Assembly: GCA_910578095.1 (NCBI GenBank)
Contig: CAJTOZ010000003.1
Span: forward strand, 62,001-126,000
Length of the DNA: 64,000 bases
Reading direction: 5' to 3'
DNA from: an uncultured Muribaculaceae bacterium
GTDB lineage: Bacteria; Bacteroidota; Bacteroidia; Bacteroidales; Muribaculaceae
A program made the translations under genes and the position numbers. Positions within the stretch are counted from its first letter, which is position 1, and each line of letters opens with the position of its first letter. Positions 44,939 to 52,883 of this stretch are shown in pieces. The notes beneath the pieces were generated by a model. That model was not told where the DNA came from. It made no database searches and saw only the letters and a program-made list of their open reading frames with translations.

Positions 44939-46019
44939 TCGACAGTTTCTCTTTTACGCGTGCGACGATGGTTTCGGGGCGGATGGCGCGGAGGCACTGG
45001 AGGTTCTGGCCGGCGCAAGGGCGGTCGCCGAACACGCTGCACGGGCGGCATGGAATGGGGAGCTGGACCATGTCGGCCTCGGTCTGGCGCCAGGCGGTGA
45101 AGCCGCAGTAGGGGTGGGTGGCGCCCCAGATGCTTATGGTGGGAGTGGCTGCTATGGCGGCGAGATGCATGTTGGCGGAGTCCATTGTGAGCATGCAGTC
45201 GAGATGATTGAAGAGCGCGAGTTCGGTGGCGAATCCGTAGCGCTGTCCGGCCAATGAGCGCACGTGCGGGTAGCGCGAGGCCCAGGCGGCGAGTGTCTCG
45301 GTTTCGGCCGGGCCACCACCGAGGAGGAAGATGCGCACAGCGGGGTCGGCTGTGAGGCCGGCCACAACCTGCTCCATGAGTTCGGGGGGATATATTTTGC
45401 CCTCATGGGCGGCAAAGGGTGCGATGCCAATCCATATCTCGCCCTCCGGCTTGGGCGTCGTTATGGCAGCGAATGCTTCCGGCGGTGCGGCGCAGCGTGC
45501 GCCGAACAAGCCGTCGAAGCGCTCCTGAAGTGGGAGACCGGCGCGTGCGAAAGTGTCGGCATACCGGTCGCGCATGCCTGTGAGCGGGAGCATCACTTTG
45601 TTGTGAGGGCGCGTGAGGGCGCGGCGTTTTCCCCGGGCTTTGTCGATGCGTGTGCAGGGGATGCCGCGCAGGCGCAGGAAGAATCCGAGGAGATGCGTGC
45701 GCAGGACGTCGTGCAGGTCGATGAAAATGCGCGGGGAGTAGTCGCGCACCATTTCGGCTGCGAGGCGGCGCATGCCTTTGACGCCGGCATAGGCGGGCGC
45801 CTTGAGGTCGATGCCTACTGGGATAAGGTTGGGCGGTGCGCACGCGAATATCGGCACCATCGTGGGGCGCGTGAGGAGCACGAAGCGCACGTCGGGGTAG
45901 CAGCGGCAGGCGCTGTAGAGCACGGGCACGGTCATGGCTACATCGCCAATGGCCGAGAATCGCGCGAGCAGCACAGTGCCGCCGCCGGCAGCGGAGGAGG
46001 GAGAAAGACGGTGTCTCAC
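44931..46019 (-). CDS. Glycosyltransferase family 9 (heptosyltransferase-like)
   Basis: 362 residues starting with GTG. GT9 enzymes transfer heptose or related sugars to the LPS core at the inner membrane. The N-terminal VLLARFSAIGDVAMTVPVLYSACRCYPDVRFVLLTRP is the family signature; later GIAPFAAHEGKIYPPELMEQVVAGL (~195-220) and a nucleotide-sugar site ending in SIWGATHPYCGFTAW (~305-320) agree. Cysteines RPCSVFGDRPCAGQNLQCL near the end are common in Bacteroidetes members. It is 1 bp after DUF4254, with which it is often paired in this phylum (recollection). Confidence 0.9.
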   Translation of the reverse strand: MRHRLSPSSAAGGGTVLLARFSAIGDVAMTVPVLYSACRCYPDVRFVLLTRPTMVPIFACAPPNLIPVGIDLKAPAYAGVKGMRRLAAEMVRDYSPRIFIDLHDVLRTHLLGFFLRLRGIPCTRIDKARGKRRALTRPHNKVMLPLTGMRDRYADTFARAGLPLQERFDGLFGARCAAPPEAFAAITTPKPEGEIWIGIAPFAAHEGKIYPPELMEQVVAGLTADPAVRIFLLGGGPAETETLAAWASRYPHVRSLAGQRYGFATELALFNHLDCMLTMDSANMHLAAIAATPTISIWGATHPYCGFTAWRQTEADMVQLPIPCRPCSVFGDRPCAGQNLQCLRAIRPETIVARVKEKLSNG

Positions 46020-46020
46020 A

Positions 46021-46632
46021 CTACTGTTTCTTGGCTCCGTAGAGCACGGGATTGGTATCGGCGTCGTTGTACATCTTCATCTGGCGGTACACCTTCATGT
46101 ACTTGCGTCCGGTGGCGATGTCGTCGAGGAGTGTGTCGATGGCTGCCGTGAGGTCGGCCTGCTGTTCCTGCAGCACGGCGAGTTTTGCAGCGCAGCGTGC
46201 GCGATGTGCCTCATCGGCATCCGTGCGCAGTGTCTCGGCCTTCATGTGGAAGATTTTGAGGGCGAGAATGCTGAGGCGGTCGAGTGCCCATGCCGGGCTC
46301 TCGGTGTTGATGGTGGCGTCGGCTTCCGGCACCACATCGGCGTAGATATCGCGGAAGTAGCTGTCGAGCTGCTCGACCATGTCGGTGCGGTGCTGGTTGG
46401 AGGCATCGATGCGCCGCTTGAGTGCGAGCGCCTCGACGGGATCAATGAGCGGGTCGCGTATGATGTCCTCGAGGTGCCACTGTACGGCGTCGATATGGTT
46501 TTTTGCAAAGAGCGTGTGCTCTATGCTGCTGGGCGCGTAGGGGTTGCGCTCGGGTGCGTCGACGTGGTCGTCGATGTGGTAGGCATCGGTTGCTTGGGCA
46601 AAAATGCCGTAGGCTTTGTGTGCGAAATCCAT
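46021..46632 (-). CDS. DUF4254-domain protein
   Basis: 203 residues from ATG 46632 (MDFAHKAYGIFAQ); the frame is open further up, but the residues there are not family-like. The protein is soluble, mostly helical and acidic, with the stretches NPYAPSSIEHTLFAKNHIDAVQWHLEDIIRDP and ASNQHRTDMVEQLDSYF. This is the DUF4254 family, found next to LPS glycosyltransferases in Bacteroidetes; its biochemical role is not known to me. It is 1 bp upstream of the GT9 gene and 46 bp downstream of yidC. Confidence 0.83.
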   Translation of the reverse strand: MDFAHKAYGIFAQATDAYHIDDHVDAPERNPYAPSSIEHTLFAKNHIDAVQWHLEDIIRDPLIDPVEALALKRRIDASNQHRTDMVEQLDSYFRDIYADVVPEADATINTESPAWALDRLSILALKIFHMKAETLRTDADEAHRARCAAKLAVLQEQQADLTAAIDTLLDDIATGRKYMKVYRQMKMYNDADTNPVLYGAKKQ

Positions 46633-46657
46633 GGTCGGAGGTGTTTGGGTTGGTTTT

Positions 46658-46675
46658 GCGGGACGGTGTGTCCGC
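46658..46675. repeat. Intercistronic hairpin between yidC and DUF4254
   Basis: GCGG(G)AC and GTCCGC form a 6-bp stem with a bulged G and a 5-nt loop. The sequence closely resembles the hairpin at 48752-48767 on the other side of yidC. Confidence 0.45.
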
Positions 46676-46678
46676 TTT

Positions 46679-48739
46679 TTATTTTCTTCTGCGTGCGTTG
46701 GCCTTGGCCTGTGCGCGCATTGCAGCCTCCTGCTGCTTCTGTGCTGCTTCAAGGCGTGCCATGAGCCCCGATTTCTTACGTGGCTTTTTAGAATTGGCCT
46801 CCATCTCGGCGCGCACTTTCTTCTCGTCCACGAAATGGCGTGTGATAGTGGTCTGAATGATGGTGATGAGCAGCGAGAGCAGATAGTAGTAGCTGAGTGC
46901 CGAGGCGTAGTCGTTGAAGAAGAAGAGGAACATGACCGGCATCAGGTACATCATCCACTTCATTCCGGGCATGCTCTGTCCGCCGGGCTGGTTCTGCATG
47001 GTGAAAGTGGTGTAGACCACGTTGGCGATGGTCATAAGCAGACAGAAAAGGCTCACCTGGTTGCCGTAGAATGGGATTGTGAAGGGCAACGTGCAGATGT
47101 AGTCGGGCGCGGAAAGGTCGTGGGCCCAAAGGAAGCTTTGTCCGCGCAGTTCGATTGCGGAGGGGAAGAACGAGAACATGGCTATGAGCACCGGCATCTG
47201 CAGGAGCATGGGCAGGCATCCCGACATGGGGTTGGCCCCGGCGCGGGAGTAAAGTGCCATGGTTTCCTGCTGGCGCTTCATGGCGTTTTCCTGTCCGGGG
47301 TATTTCTCGTTGATGGCCGTGACCTCTGGGGCGAGAACCCTCATGCGCGCCTGGCTCTTGAAGCTCTTGTATGTGAACGGGAAGAGAATGAGCTTGATGA
47401 AGATGGTGAGGAGCAGGATGATGATGCCGTAGCTTGAGATGAAGCGTCCGAGGAAGTCGAACACGGGGATGACTATGATCTGGTTGACCCAGCGGAATAT
47501 GCCCCAGCCGAGCGGCACGAGGCGGCGCAAGTCAAGGTCTTCTCCGGGATAAATTGTGTCTTCGATGCTGCTGAGCAGGGGATAGTCGTTGGGACCGAAG
47601 TAGAAGGTGAAGTCGGCGGCGAGGCCATCGGCTGTGGTGTAGGGGAGCTGTGCCTCCATGTTCATATCCTTGAGCCAATTGTCGGTGGCGAGCACGGTGC
47701 TGCGCAGGTTGGCGCCGGTGAAGTTGTCGCGTGCGATGAGCACCGACGAGAAGAATTGGTTCTTGAATGCCACCCACTGCACGCGGCCATTGAGTTCCTC
47801 ACTATCGTCTTTGTTGGAATTGAGCTCGTCGGGGCCTTCTCCGGCATATTTATACATGATTGCGGAGTTGCGTTCCTCGAATGTGCGTCCTTTCTCGTTG
47901 CGTCCGAGTGTCTGGCGCCAGTTGAAGCCGAGTGAGGCGGTGCTGGGAGGAAGCACGGAAGCCATGCCCTGCTGCACTATCTGCATGCCCACGAGGTAGG
48001 AATCCGGGGCCACGGTGTAGCGTATGCCCCACCATGCTCCGTCGGCGAGGTCGAGGCGCATCAGTATGGATGTGTCGCTCTCGGCCACGGGAGTGAAGTT
48101 GAATTCGGCGGTGTTGAGGCGCTGGTCGGCGGTGGTGATGATGAATCCGTAGCCGTCAGTGTCGTTGCGGAACAGGCGTATGTTTTCTTCGGGCGTGGTG
48201 ACTTCGGTCTTGTAGTTTTTGAGCTCTACCTGGCTGACGCGTCCGCCGCGTGATGCGAAGGTGACACGCATGAGGTCGTTTTCAATGACAGAAGTGGTGT
48301 CGGTGCCTCCCAGATGGGCTGCGAAAGCCTTATACTTCTGGGCATCTGCGATGCCTTTGCGCAGGGCTGCCACAGCTTTGTGGCGAGCCTCCGGGGCGAG
48401 AGCGGAGCCGGCTTTAAGCTCGGAAAGCGCAATGGTGCGTCCGTCGGTGGCCACGGTGCCGTCTATCGTGCCAGTGGAGTCGGCAGCGATGTTCAGGATG
48501 GATGTGTGCAGAGCCGAGGAGCCGGTGGAAAGCACTGCGGCGCGCAGGCCTGCGAGGTCGGCAGGAGTGAGGGTGTCGGCCTCGGTGCTGTAGTTTTGTT
48601 CTCTGCTTTCTTGCGCGAGTTGTTCGATATTGGCGTCGTCGGCCTGCATGTTCTGCTCGGCGTCGGGCTTGTTGAGATACATGAAGCCGAAGAGAATTAC
48701 GGCCATCAGGGCAAGTCCTGTGAGAGTGTTGCGGTCCAT
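46679..48739 (-). CDS. yidC: Membrane protein insertase YidC
   Basis: 686 residues. YidC inserts and folds inner-membrane proteins alone or with SecYEG. An N-terminal anchor (LTGLALMAVILFGFMYLN) is followed by a large periplasmic P1 domain (~60-400) and five C-terminal spans, including the conserved IILLLTIFIKLILFPFTYKSFKSQARMRVL with the insertase-groove arginine, then PMLLQMPVLIAMFSFFPSAIELRGQSFLW. The tail is Lys/Arg-rich. It sits between pyrG (47 bp) and DUF4254 (46 bp), and both gaps hold a similar hairpin. Confidence 0.96.
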   Translation of the reverse strand: MDRNTLTGLALMAVILFGFMYLNKPDAEQNMQADDANIEQLAQESREQNYSTEADTLTPADLAGLRAAVLSTGSSALHTSILNIAADSTGTIDGTVATDGRTIALSELKAGSALAPEARHKAVAALRKGIADAQKYKAFAAHLGGTDTTSVIENDLMRVTFASRGGRVSQVELKNYKTEVTTPEENIRLFRNDTDGYGFIITTADQRLNTAEFNFTPVAESDTSILMRLDLADGAWWGIRYTVAPDSYLVGMQIVQQGMASVLPPSTASLGFNWRQTLGRNEKGRTFEERNSAIMYKYAGEGPDELNSNKDDSEELNGRVQWVAFKNQFFSSVLIARDNFTGANLRSTVLATDNWLKDMNMEAQLPYTTADGLAADFTFYFGPNDYPLLSSIEDTIYPGEDLDLRRLVPLGWGIFRWVNQIIVIPVFDFLGRFISSYGIIILLLTIFIKLILFPFTYKSFKSQARMRVLAPEVTAINEKYPGQENAMKRQQETMALYSRAGANPMSGCLPMLLQMPVLIAMFSFFPSAIELRGQSFLWAHDLSAPDYICTLPFTIPFYGNQVSLFCLLMTIANVVYTTFTMQNQPGGQSMPGMKWMMYLMPVMFLFFFNDYASALSYYYLLSLLITIIQTTITRHFVDEKKVRAEMEANSKKPRKKSGLMARLEAAQKQQEAAMRAQAKANARRRK

Positions 48740-48751
48740 TTATTGTATTGG

Positions 48752-48767
48752 GCGGACGTGTGTCCGC
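48752..48767. repeat. Intercistronic hairpin between pyrG and yidC
   Basis: GCGGAC (48752-48757) and GTCCGC (48762-48767) form a 6-bp stem with a GTGT loop. A related hairpin lies at 46658-46675 after yidC. Confidence 0.5.
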
Positions 48768-48786
48768 GTGTTAGGTTATGAAACGA

Positions 48787-50409
48787 TCAGTGCTTGTTTT
48801 CGTTTTCGTGTTTGAATTCGATAGCTGCGCGAATGAAGTCGCGGAAGAGGGGGCTGGGCGAGAGCACGGTGCTGGAGTACTCGGGGTGGTACTGTGTGCC
48901 CACGAACCATCGCAGGGCCGGCACTTCGACCACTTCCACGAGGCCCGTGGCGGGGTTGGTGCCTACGCACTGCATGCCTGCCGCTTCGAGAGCCTCGCGG
49001 TAGGAGTTGTTGAACTCGAAGCGGTGGCGGTGACGCTCGCTTATCTCGGTGGCGCCATAGGCTTTTGCCGCGAGGCTGTCGGGCCGCAGATGGCAGTCGT
49101 AGGCTCCGAGACGCATGGTGCCGCCCATGTTTGTGATGCTTTTCTGCTCCTCCATCAGGTCGATGACGTTGTGGCGTGTGGTGCTGTCCATCTCTGTGGA
49201 GTTGGCATCTTCGAGACCGAGGACGTCGCGGGCGTATTCTATGACCATGCATTGCATGCCCAGGCATATCCCGAGGGTGGGAATGTCGTGCTCGCGGCAC
49301 CATTTGAGGGCCACGAATTTGCCATCGATGCCTCTTTGGCCAAATCCGGGAGCGATGATGATGCCGTCGAGGTCGCCTAATTGCGTGCCTACGTTCTCGG
49401 GCTTGAGCTTCTCGGAATGGATGTAGTGTATTTTCACTTTATATCCGGCATACGTGGCGGCGTGGAATAGCGATTCGTTGATGCTTTTGTATGCGTCCTG
49501 CAGTTCCACGTATTTTCCCACGAGGCCGATGTTCACCACCTCGGTGGCGCCGTCGAGTTTGTGGAGGAAGGCAGTCCAGGGAGCCATGTCGGGCTCTCCT
49601 TCCACGGGCACTCCCATCTTGCGCATCACGATCTCGTCGAGGTGCTGCTCGTGCATCTTCATGGGCACCTTGTAGATACTGTCCACGTCGATGCTCTGCA
49701 CCACGGCATCGGGGGCCACGTTGCAGAAGCGGGCTATCTTGCCCCGCATGTCGTGGCCTATGTGCTTCTCGGTGCGCAGCACCAGCACATCGGGCTGTAT
49801 GCCGAGTTCCTGCAGCTGCTTGACGCTGTGCTGCGTGGGCTTTGTCTTGAGTTCCTTTGCCGCGGCTATGTAGGGCACATAGGTGAGGTGTATGCACAGG
49901 GCGTTTTGTCCGAGCTCCCACCGCAGCTGCCGCACGCTTTCAAGGAATGGCAGAGACTCGATGTCGCCGACGGTGCCTCCGATTTCGGTGATGACGAAGT
50001 CGTAGCGGCCGGTGGTGCCGAGGGCGCGCACGCTGCGCTTGATCTCATCGGTGATGTGCGGCACTATCTGTACGGTTTTCCCGAGGTAGTCGCCGTGGCG
50101 TTCCTTGTCTATGACGCTCTGGTAGATGCGCCCTGTGGTGACGTTGTTGGCACGGGATGTGCGTATGTTGGTGAAACGCTCGTAGTGTCCGAGGTCGAGG
50201 TCGGCCTCATGCCCGTCGTCGGTGACGTAGCACTCGCCGTGCTCGTAGGGGTTGAGGGTTCCGGGATCGATATTGATGTAGGGGTCGAATTTCTGTATGG
50301 TCACACGAAAGCCGCGGGCCTTGAGAAGGCACGCGAGGGAGGCCGATATTATGCCTTTTCCCAGCGACGATACCACGCCGCCTGTGACAAAAACGTATTT
50401 GGTGTCCAT
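48787..50409 (-). CDS. pyrG: CTP synthase
   Basis: 540 residues from ATG 50409 (MDTKYVFVTGGVVSSLGKG), matching the universal family start. It aminates UTP to CTP using glutamine. Residues 1-270 are the synthetase domain with the P-loop GGVVSSLGKGI and EIGGTVGDIESLPF. Residues ~290-535 are the glutamine amidotransferase domain with the nucleophile Cys in GICLGMQCMVIEYAR and the catalytic His in FVGTQYHPEYSS. A promoter -7 element lies at 50430-50437. It is the first gene of the pyrG-yidC-DUF4254-GT9-acyltransferase-ruvB series. Confidence 0.97.
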   Translation of the reverse strand: MDTKYVFVTGGVVSSLGKGIISASLACLLKARGFRVTIQKFDPYINIDPGTLNPYEHGECYVTDDGHEADLDLGHYERFTNIRTSRANNVTTGRIYQSVIDKERHGDYLGKTVQIVPHITDEIKRSVRALGTTGRYDFVITEIGGTVGDIESLPFLESVRQLRWELGQNALCIHLTYVPYIAAAKELKTKPTQHSVKQLQELGIQPDVLVLRTEKHIGHDMRGKIARFCNVAPDAVVQSIDVDSIYKVPMKMHEQHLDEIVMRKMGVPVEGEPDMAPWTAFLHKLDGATEVVNIGLVGKYVELQDAYKSINESLFHAATYAGYKVKIHYIHSEKLKPENVGTQLGDLDGIIIAPGFGQRGIDGKFVALKWCREHDIPTLGICLGMQCMVIEYARDVLGLEDANSTEMDSTTRHNVIDLMEEQKSITNMGGTMRLGAYDCHLRPDSLAAKAYGATEISERHRHRFEFNNSYREALEAAGMQCVGTNPATGLVEVVEVPALRWFVGTQYHPEYSSTVLSPSPLFRDFIRAAIEFKHENENKH

Positions 50410-50429
50410 GGATGAATGCAAATTACCTG

Positions 50430-50437
50430 CAAAGATA
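50430..50437 (-). promoter_or_regulatory. -7 promoter element of the pyrG operon
   Basis: TATCTTTG on the minus strand matches TAnnTTTG, 20 bp before the pyrG ATG. It supports the start at 50409 rather than the upstream-extended frame. No clear -33. Confidence 0.6.
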
Positions 50438-50542
50438 CTCAAAAAAGCCGAATAACCTGCAAGGGCATCTTTTTTTTGCAGCAAGTGCCGCCCGGAGAGT
50501 AAATTCATGTGCAAGAATGCGGGCCGTTCGGTATAAGCTGAG

Positions 50543-50550
50543 TATATTTG
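50543..50550 (+). promoter_or_regulatory. -7 promoter element of the hexapeptide acyltransferase gene
   Basis: TATATTTG matches TAnnTTTG, 20 bp before the ATG at 50571, divergent from pyrG. Confidence 0.55.
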
Positions 50551-50570
50551 CAATTTAAATTCTGATTGCT

Positions 50571-51161
50571 ATGGACACTCACATGCTGACAGGTATTGAT
50601 GTAAGATGCACGATGTACAGGCGCCGCCTGATGTCGTTGCTGCGCCGTGCGGTGCATAATATGCGTCCTACGGTTTCGATAGGGCGGGGAACGCTCATCG
50701 ACGGCGATGTCACCATCAGGACTGTGCTCGGCGCTTCGTCGGTGAGCGTGGGAGAGAATTGCGAGATAAGAAAAGGTGTGATGCTGATAAACGATTGCGG
50801 CGGCCATATCACGATAGGAAACAACACGAGCCAGAACCCCTACACGATGGTCTACGGACATGGCGGGGTGACTATCGGCAATGGTGTGAGGATAGCCGCC
50901 CATACGATGATAGTGGCGTTCAACCACCGTTTCGACGGGCCGGGAGAAATACGTCTGCAGGGATTTACGCTGAAGGGAATCAGGATAGAGGACGATGTGT
51001 GGATAGGTGGCGGGGTAAAGATCCTCGACGGAGTGACGGTGGGGAGAGGTTGTGTGATAGCCGCGGGCAGTGTTGTCACAAAATCCACCGAACCGTATTC
51101 GGTATATGGCGGCGTGCCGGCCAGGCTCATAAAGCCGCGGATGTCAGAACACTGTAATTAA
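50571..51161 (+). CDS. Left-handed beta-helix (hexapeptide) acyltransferase
   Basis: 196 residues. Residues ~30-180 are hexapeptide repeats with the [LIV]-G-x4 rhythm (VSIGRGTLIDGDVTI, ISIGNN-like ITIGNNTSQNPYTMV, VTIGNGVRIAAHTMIV), followed by the acetyltransferase signature VWIGGGVKILDGVTVGRGCVIAAGSVVTKS and the tail YGGVPARLIKPR. The catalytic-type His is in AFNHRF. Substrates of such enzymes are sugars or polysaccharide intermediates; this one is unassigned. It ends 5 bp before a GNAT gene, and both are divergent from pyrG. Confidence 0.88.
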   Translation: MDTHMLTGIDVRCTMYRRRLMSLLRRAVHNMRPTVSIGRGTLIDGDVTIRTVLGASSVSVGENCEIRKGVMLINDCGGHITIGNNTSQNPYTMVYGHGGVTIGNGVRIAAHTMIVAFNHRFDGPGEIRLQGFTLKGIRIEDDVWIGGGVKILDGVTVGRGCVIAAGSVVTKSTEPYSVYGGVPARLIKPRMSEHCN

Positions 51162-51166
51162 ACAGT

Positions 51167-51652
51167 ATGTCTGCTGAGGCGTCGGATATATTGGTTGCAG
51201 AGGAGTATCGTGGAGATGCGGCACTCCTGATGCCGTTGCTTCTGATGGGAGATGAATCGGAGGCGATGATAGGGCGCTATCTGCCCGGAGGCAGAATTTT
51301 CGCCGGACGCACGGGAGCGGGCGGTTATGTGGCCGTGTGTGTGGTGACAGAAGAGGCCGACGGCTGGGTGGAGATAAAAAATCTGGCCGTGCTGCCGCAA
51401 TGGCGTCGACGAGGTTTCGGGCGCGCTATGCTGAGCTATGCCGAGGCTTTCTATCCTGAAAGGAATTTCCGTCTTGGCACCGGTGAGACACCGTCGACGC
51501 TCTGTTTTTATCGTTCGTGCGGCTACCGCTATTCCCACCGTGTGGAGGGATTTTTTACCGACAATTATCCCCATGCCATAGTAGAGGAGGGCGTGACACT
51601 GAGGGACATGCTGTATCTGACAAAGGAAAAACAGAGTGGTGGGGGTGAATAA
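51167..51652 (+). CDS. GNAT-family N-acetyltransferase
   Basis: 161 residues. The acetyl-CoA loop is the GNAT motif A: VEIKNLAVLPQWRRRGFGRAMLSYAEAFY (~65-95, with the RRRGFG pyrophosphate loop), followed by LCFYRSCGYRYSHRVEGFF, the usual motif B. The substrate is unknown. It follows the hexapeptide acyltransferase by 5 bp and probably shares its transcript. A structured repeat element begins 10 bp after the stop. Confidence 0.88.
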   Translation: MSAEASDILVAEEYRGDAALLMPLLLMGDESEAMIGRYLPGGRIFAGRTGAGGYVAVCVVTEEADGWVEIKNLAVLPQWRRRGFGRAMLSYAEAFYPERNFRLGTGETPSTLCFYRSCGYRYSHRVEGFFTDNYPHAIVEEGVTLRDMLYLTKEKQSGGGE

Positions 51653-51662
51653 AAAATTTGAT

Positions 51663-51810
51663 TATCCGCAAAATTACCCAATTACATCAGAGGGGCATCG
51701 CCCGCAATGGGACATCGCTTTGCGATGTATAATATGCCCTGCATGCCAATTTTACGTGCCAAAGGCACGGCCCTACATTGAGAATAAAACCTTGGGCAAT
51801 TTTGCGGATA
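51663..51810. mobile_element. 148-bp MITE/REP-like element with 19-bp terminal inverted repeats
   Basis: Termini 51663-51681 and 51792-51810 are inverted repeats with one mismatch in 19 bp (TATCCGCAAAATTACCCAA). Inside are ACATCGC-TTT-GCGATGT (51712-51728), enclosed by GGGCAT (51693-51698) / ATGCCC (51734-51739), and the REP-like CGTGCC-AAA-GGCACG plus GCCCTACATTG (51755-51780). No ORF and no obvious target-site duplication. It could be a non-autonomous element or a compound REP. Confidence 0.6.
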
Positions 51811-51837
51811 GCCATAATAAAAAAAGTGAGTGAAAAA

Positions 51838-51869
51838 TTTGGTTTATAAAATAAACCGTATTAACTTTG
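51838..51869 (+). promoter_or_regulatory. Promoter of the membrane protein/winged-helix cassette
   Basis: TTTG (51838-51841), 20 bp, TAACTTTG (51862-51869): a full Bacteroidetes promoter. The dyad at 51841-51857 lies inside the spacer, where a repressor would block polymerase. Confidence 0.75.
51841..51857. promoter_or_regulatory. Operator-like dyad O1
   Basis: GGTTTA-N5-TAAACC, placed between the -33 and -7 elements of the promoter at 51838-51869. An identical half-site pair recurs at 51920-51936. Confidence 0.7.
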
Positions 51870-51881
51870 CGACTGAAATCA

Positions 51882-51908
51882 GGGCGGTAACGCGTGACCG
51901 CTCTTTTT
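51882..51908 (+). terminator. Terminator-like hairpin in the leader of the cassette
   Basis: GGGCGGT (51882-51888) and ACCGCTC (51897-51903) form a 7-bp stem (one G-T pair) with an 8-nt loop, followed by TTTTT (51904-51908). It begins only about 6 nt after the predicted transcription start, between the two operator dyads. Confidence 0.55.
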
Positions 51909-51919
51909 AAGACAATCAT

Positions 51920-51936
51920 GGTTTATAATGTAAACC
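51920..51936. promoter_or_regulatory. Operator-like dyad O2
   Basis: GGTTTA-N5-TAAACC, identical in both arms and spacing to O1, with centres 79 bp apart. It lies 28 bp before the membrane-protein ATG. The pair suggests cooperative binding, most simply by the winged-helix protein encoded in the same operon. Confidence 0.7.
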
Positions 51937-51964
51937 AATTTACAAATCCTCAAAACTCCCGGAT

Positions 51965-52588
51965 ATGGAAGACAGAAAACTCACAGAAAAAGAGAGTCTC
52001 GAAGTGATCACTTCGATGATTGCCCGTACAAAAGCCAAATACCTCGGCAGTGGAAACATCCTGCTGATGTGGGGCTACCTTATTGCAATAACCTCCATAC
52101 TTGTGTGGGCGCTTCTTGCCGCGACACACCACAATGCCTGGAACTGGCTTTGGTTTGCCATTCCTGCGGTAGGGGTTCCTGCCACAATTGTCATGTCTCG
52201 CAAAGAGCAGCAAGTTAACGGTGTGACCACCAGCTTTGATAAAATAACATCGCGCATGTGGACTATCTTCGGAGTGTCCGAGATCGTGCTGACCTTTGTC
52301 TGTCTTGCTTTTGCTTTCCTTGGCGGTGTTAACTGTTGGGCAGCAATGTTGGTGTACTCACTCATTCTTGCGCCGGGTACTGAAATCGCGCAAGGCCTTA
52401 TTTTTAAGGAAAACAGCCTTGTGGGCGGAGGTGCAGCCGGTTTAATTGTCGGAATTATCACAATTTGCTGTGTGGTGGGAGGAATACCGCTTGCAGCCAA
52501 TTGGTATATGCCGTTGTTCATATTGGCATGGGTGTGCATGATGATAATTCCGGGCCACATTATCAACAGCAAATCTAAAAAACGATGA
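51965..52588 (+). CDS. Multi-span membrane protein, co-encoded with a winged-helix regulator
   Basis: 207 residues. A charged N-terminus (~1-30) is followed by about six hydrophobic segments: ILLMWGYLIAITSILVWALL, WLWFAIPAVGVPATIVM, WTIFGVSEIVLTFVCLAFAFL, WAAMLVYSLILAPG, AAGLIVGIITICCVVGGIPLAA and MPLFILAWVCMMIIPGHII. I do not recognise a transporter family or catalytic motif. Its stop overlaps the regulator start by 4 bp (ATGA). The promoter region carries two identical operator-like dyads and a leader hairpin, indicating tight control. Confidence 0.82.
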   Translation: MEDRKLTEKESLEVITSMIARTKAKYLGSGNILLMWGYLIAITSILVWALLAATHHNAWNWLWFAIPAVGVPATIVMSRKEQQVNGVTTSFDKITSRMWTIFGVSEIVLTFVCLAFAFLGGVNCWAAMLVYSLILAPGTEIAQGLIFKENSLVGGGAAGLIVGIITICCVVGGIPLAANWYMPLFILAWVCMMIIPGHIINSKSKKR

Positions 52589-52866
52589 GAGAACTTGATC
52601 CGCTGTTGCACTCGCAATTGCGTCTTGCGGTAATGTCGATACTGATGAATGTTGAAGAGGCGGATTTTGTGTTTCTGAAAGAAAAAACCGAAGCCACCGC
52701 AGGAAATCTGAGTGTTCAGCTCGATAAACTTTCCTCTGCAGGGTATATATCAGTGGAGAAGGGATTTTCCGGCAAGAAGACGCGCACGGTGTGCCGCGTT
52801 ACCGGTCGAGGGCGCAAGGCCTTTGAGGAATATGTGGAATCCCTCAAGGAGTATCTGAACCTGTAG
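52585..52866 (+). CDS. Small winged-helix transcriptional regulator
   Basis: 93 residues, essentially one winged helix-turn-helix domain of the MarR/ArsR-like single-domain type: LHSQLRLAVMSILMNVEEADFVFLKEKTEATAGNLSVQLDKLSSAGYISVEKGFSGKKTRTVCRVTGRGRKAFEEYVESLKEYL. The recognition helix is around TAGNLSVQLDKLSSAGY and the wing GFSGKKTRTVCRVT. It overlaps the membrane-protein gene by 4 bp. The two GGTTTA-N5-TAAACC dyads upstream are the obvious candidate binding sites, which would make the operon autoregulated (inference). Confidence 0.88.
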   Translation: MRELDPLLHSQLRLAVMSILMNVEEADFVFLKEKTEATAGNLSVQLDKLSSAGYISVEKGFSGKKTRTVCRVTGRGRKAFEEYVESLKEYLNL

Positions 52867-52883
52867 CCGTTTTCGGACATAAA

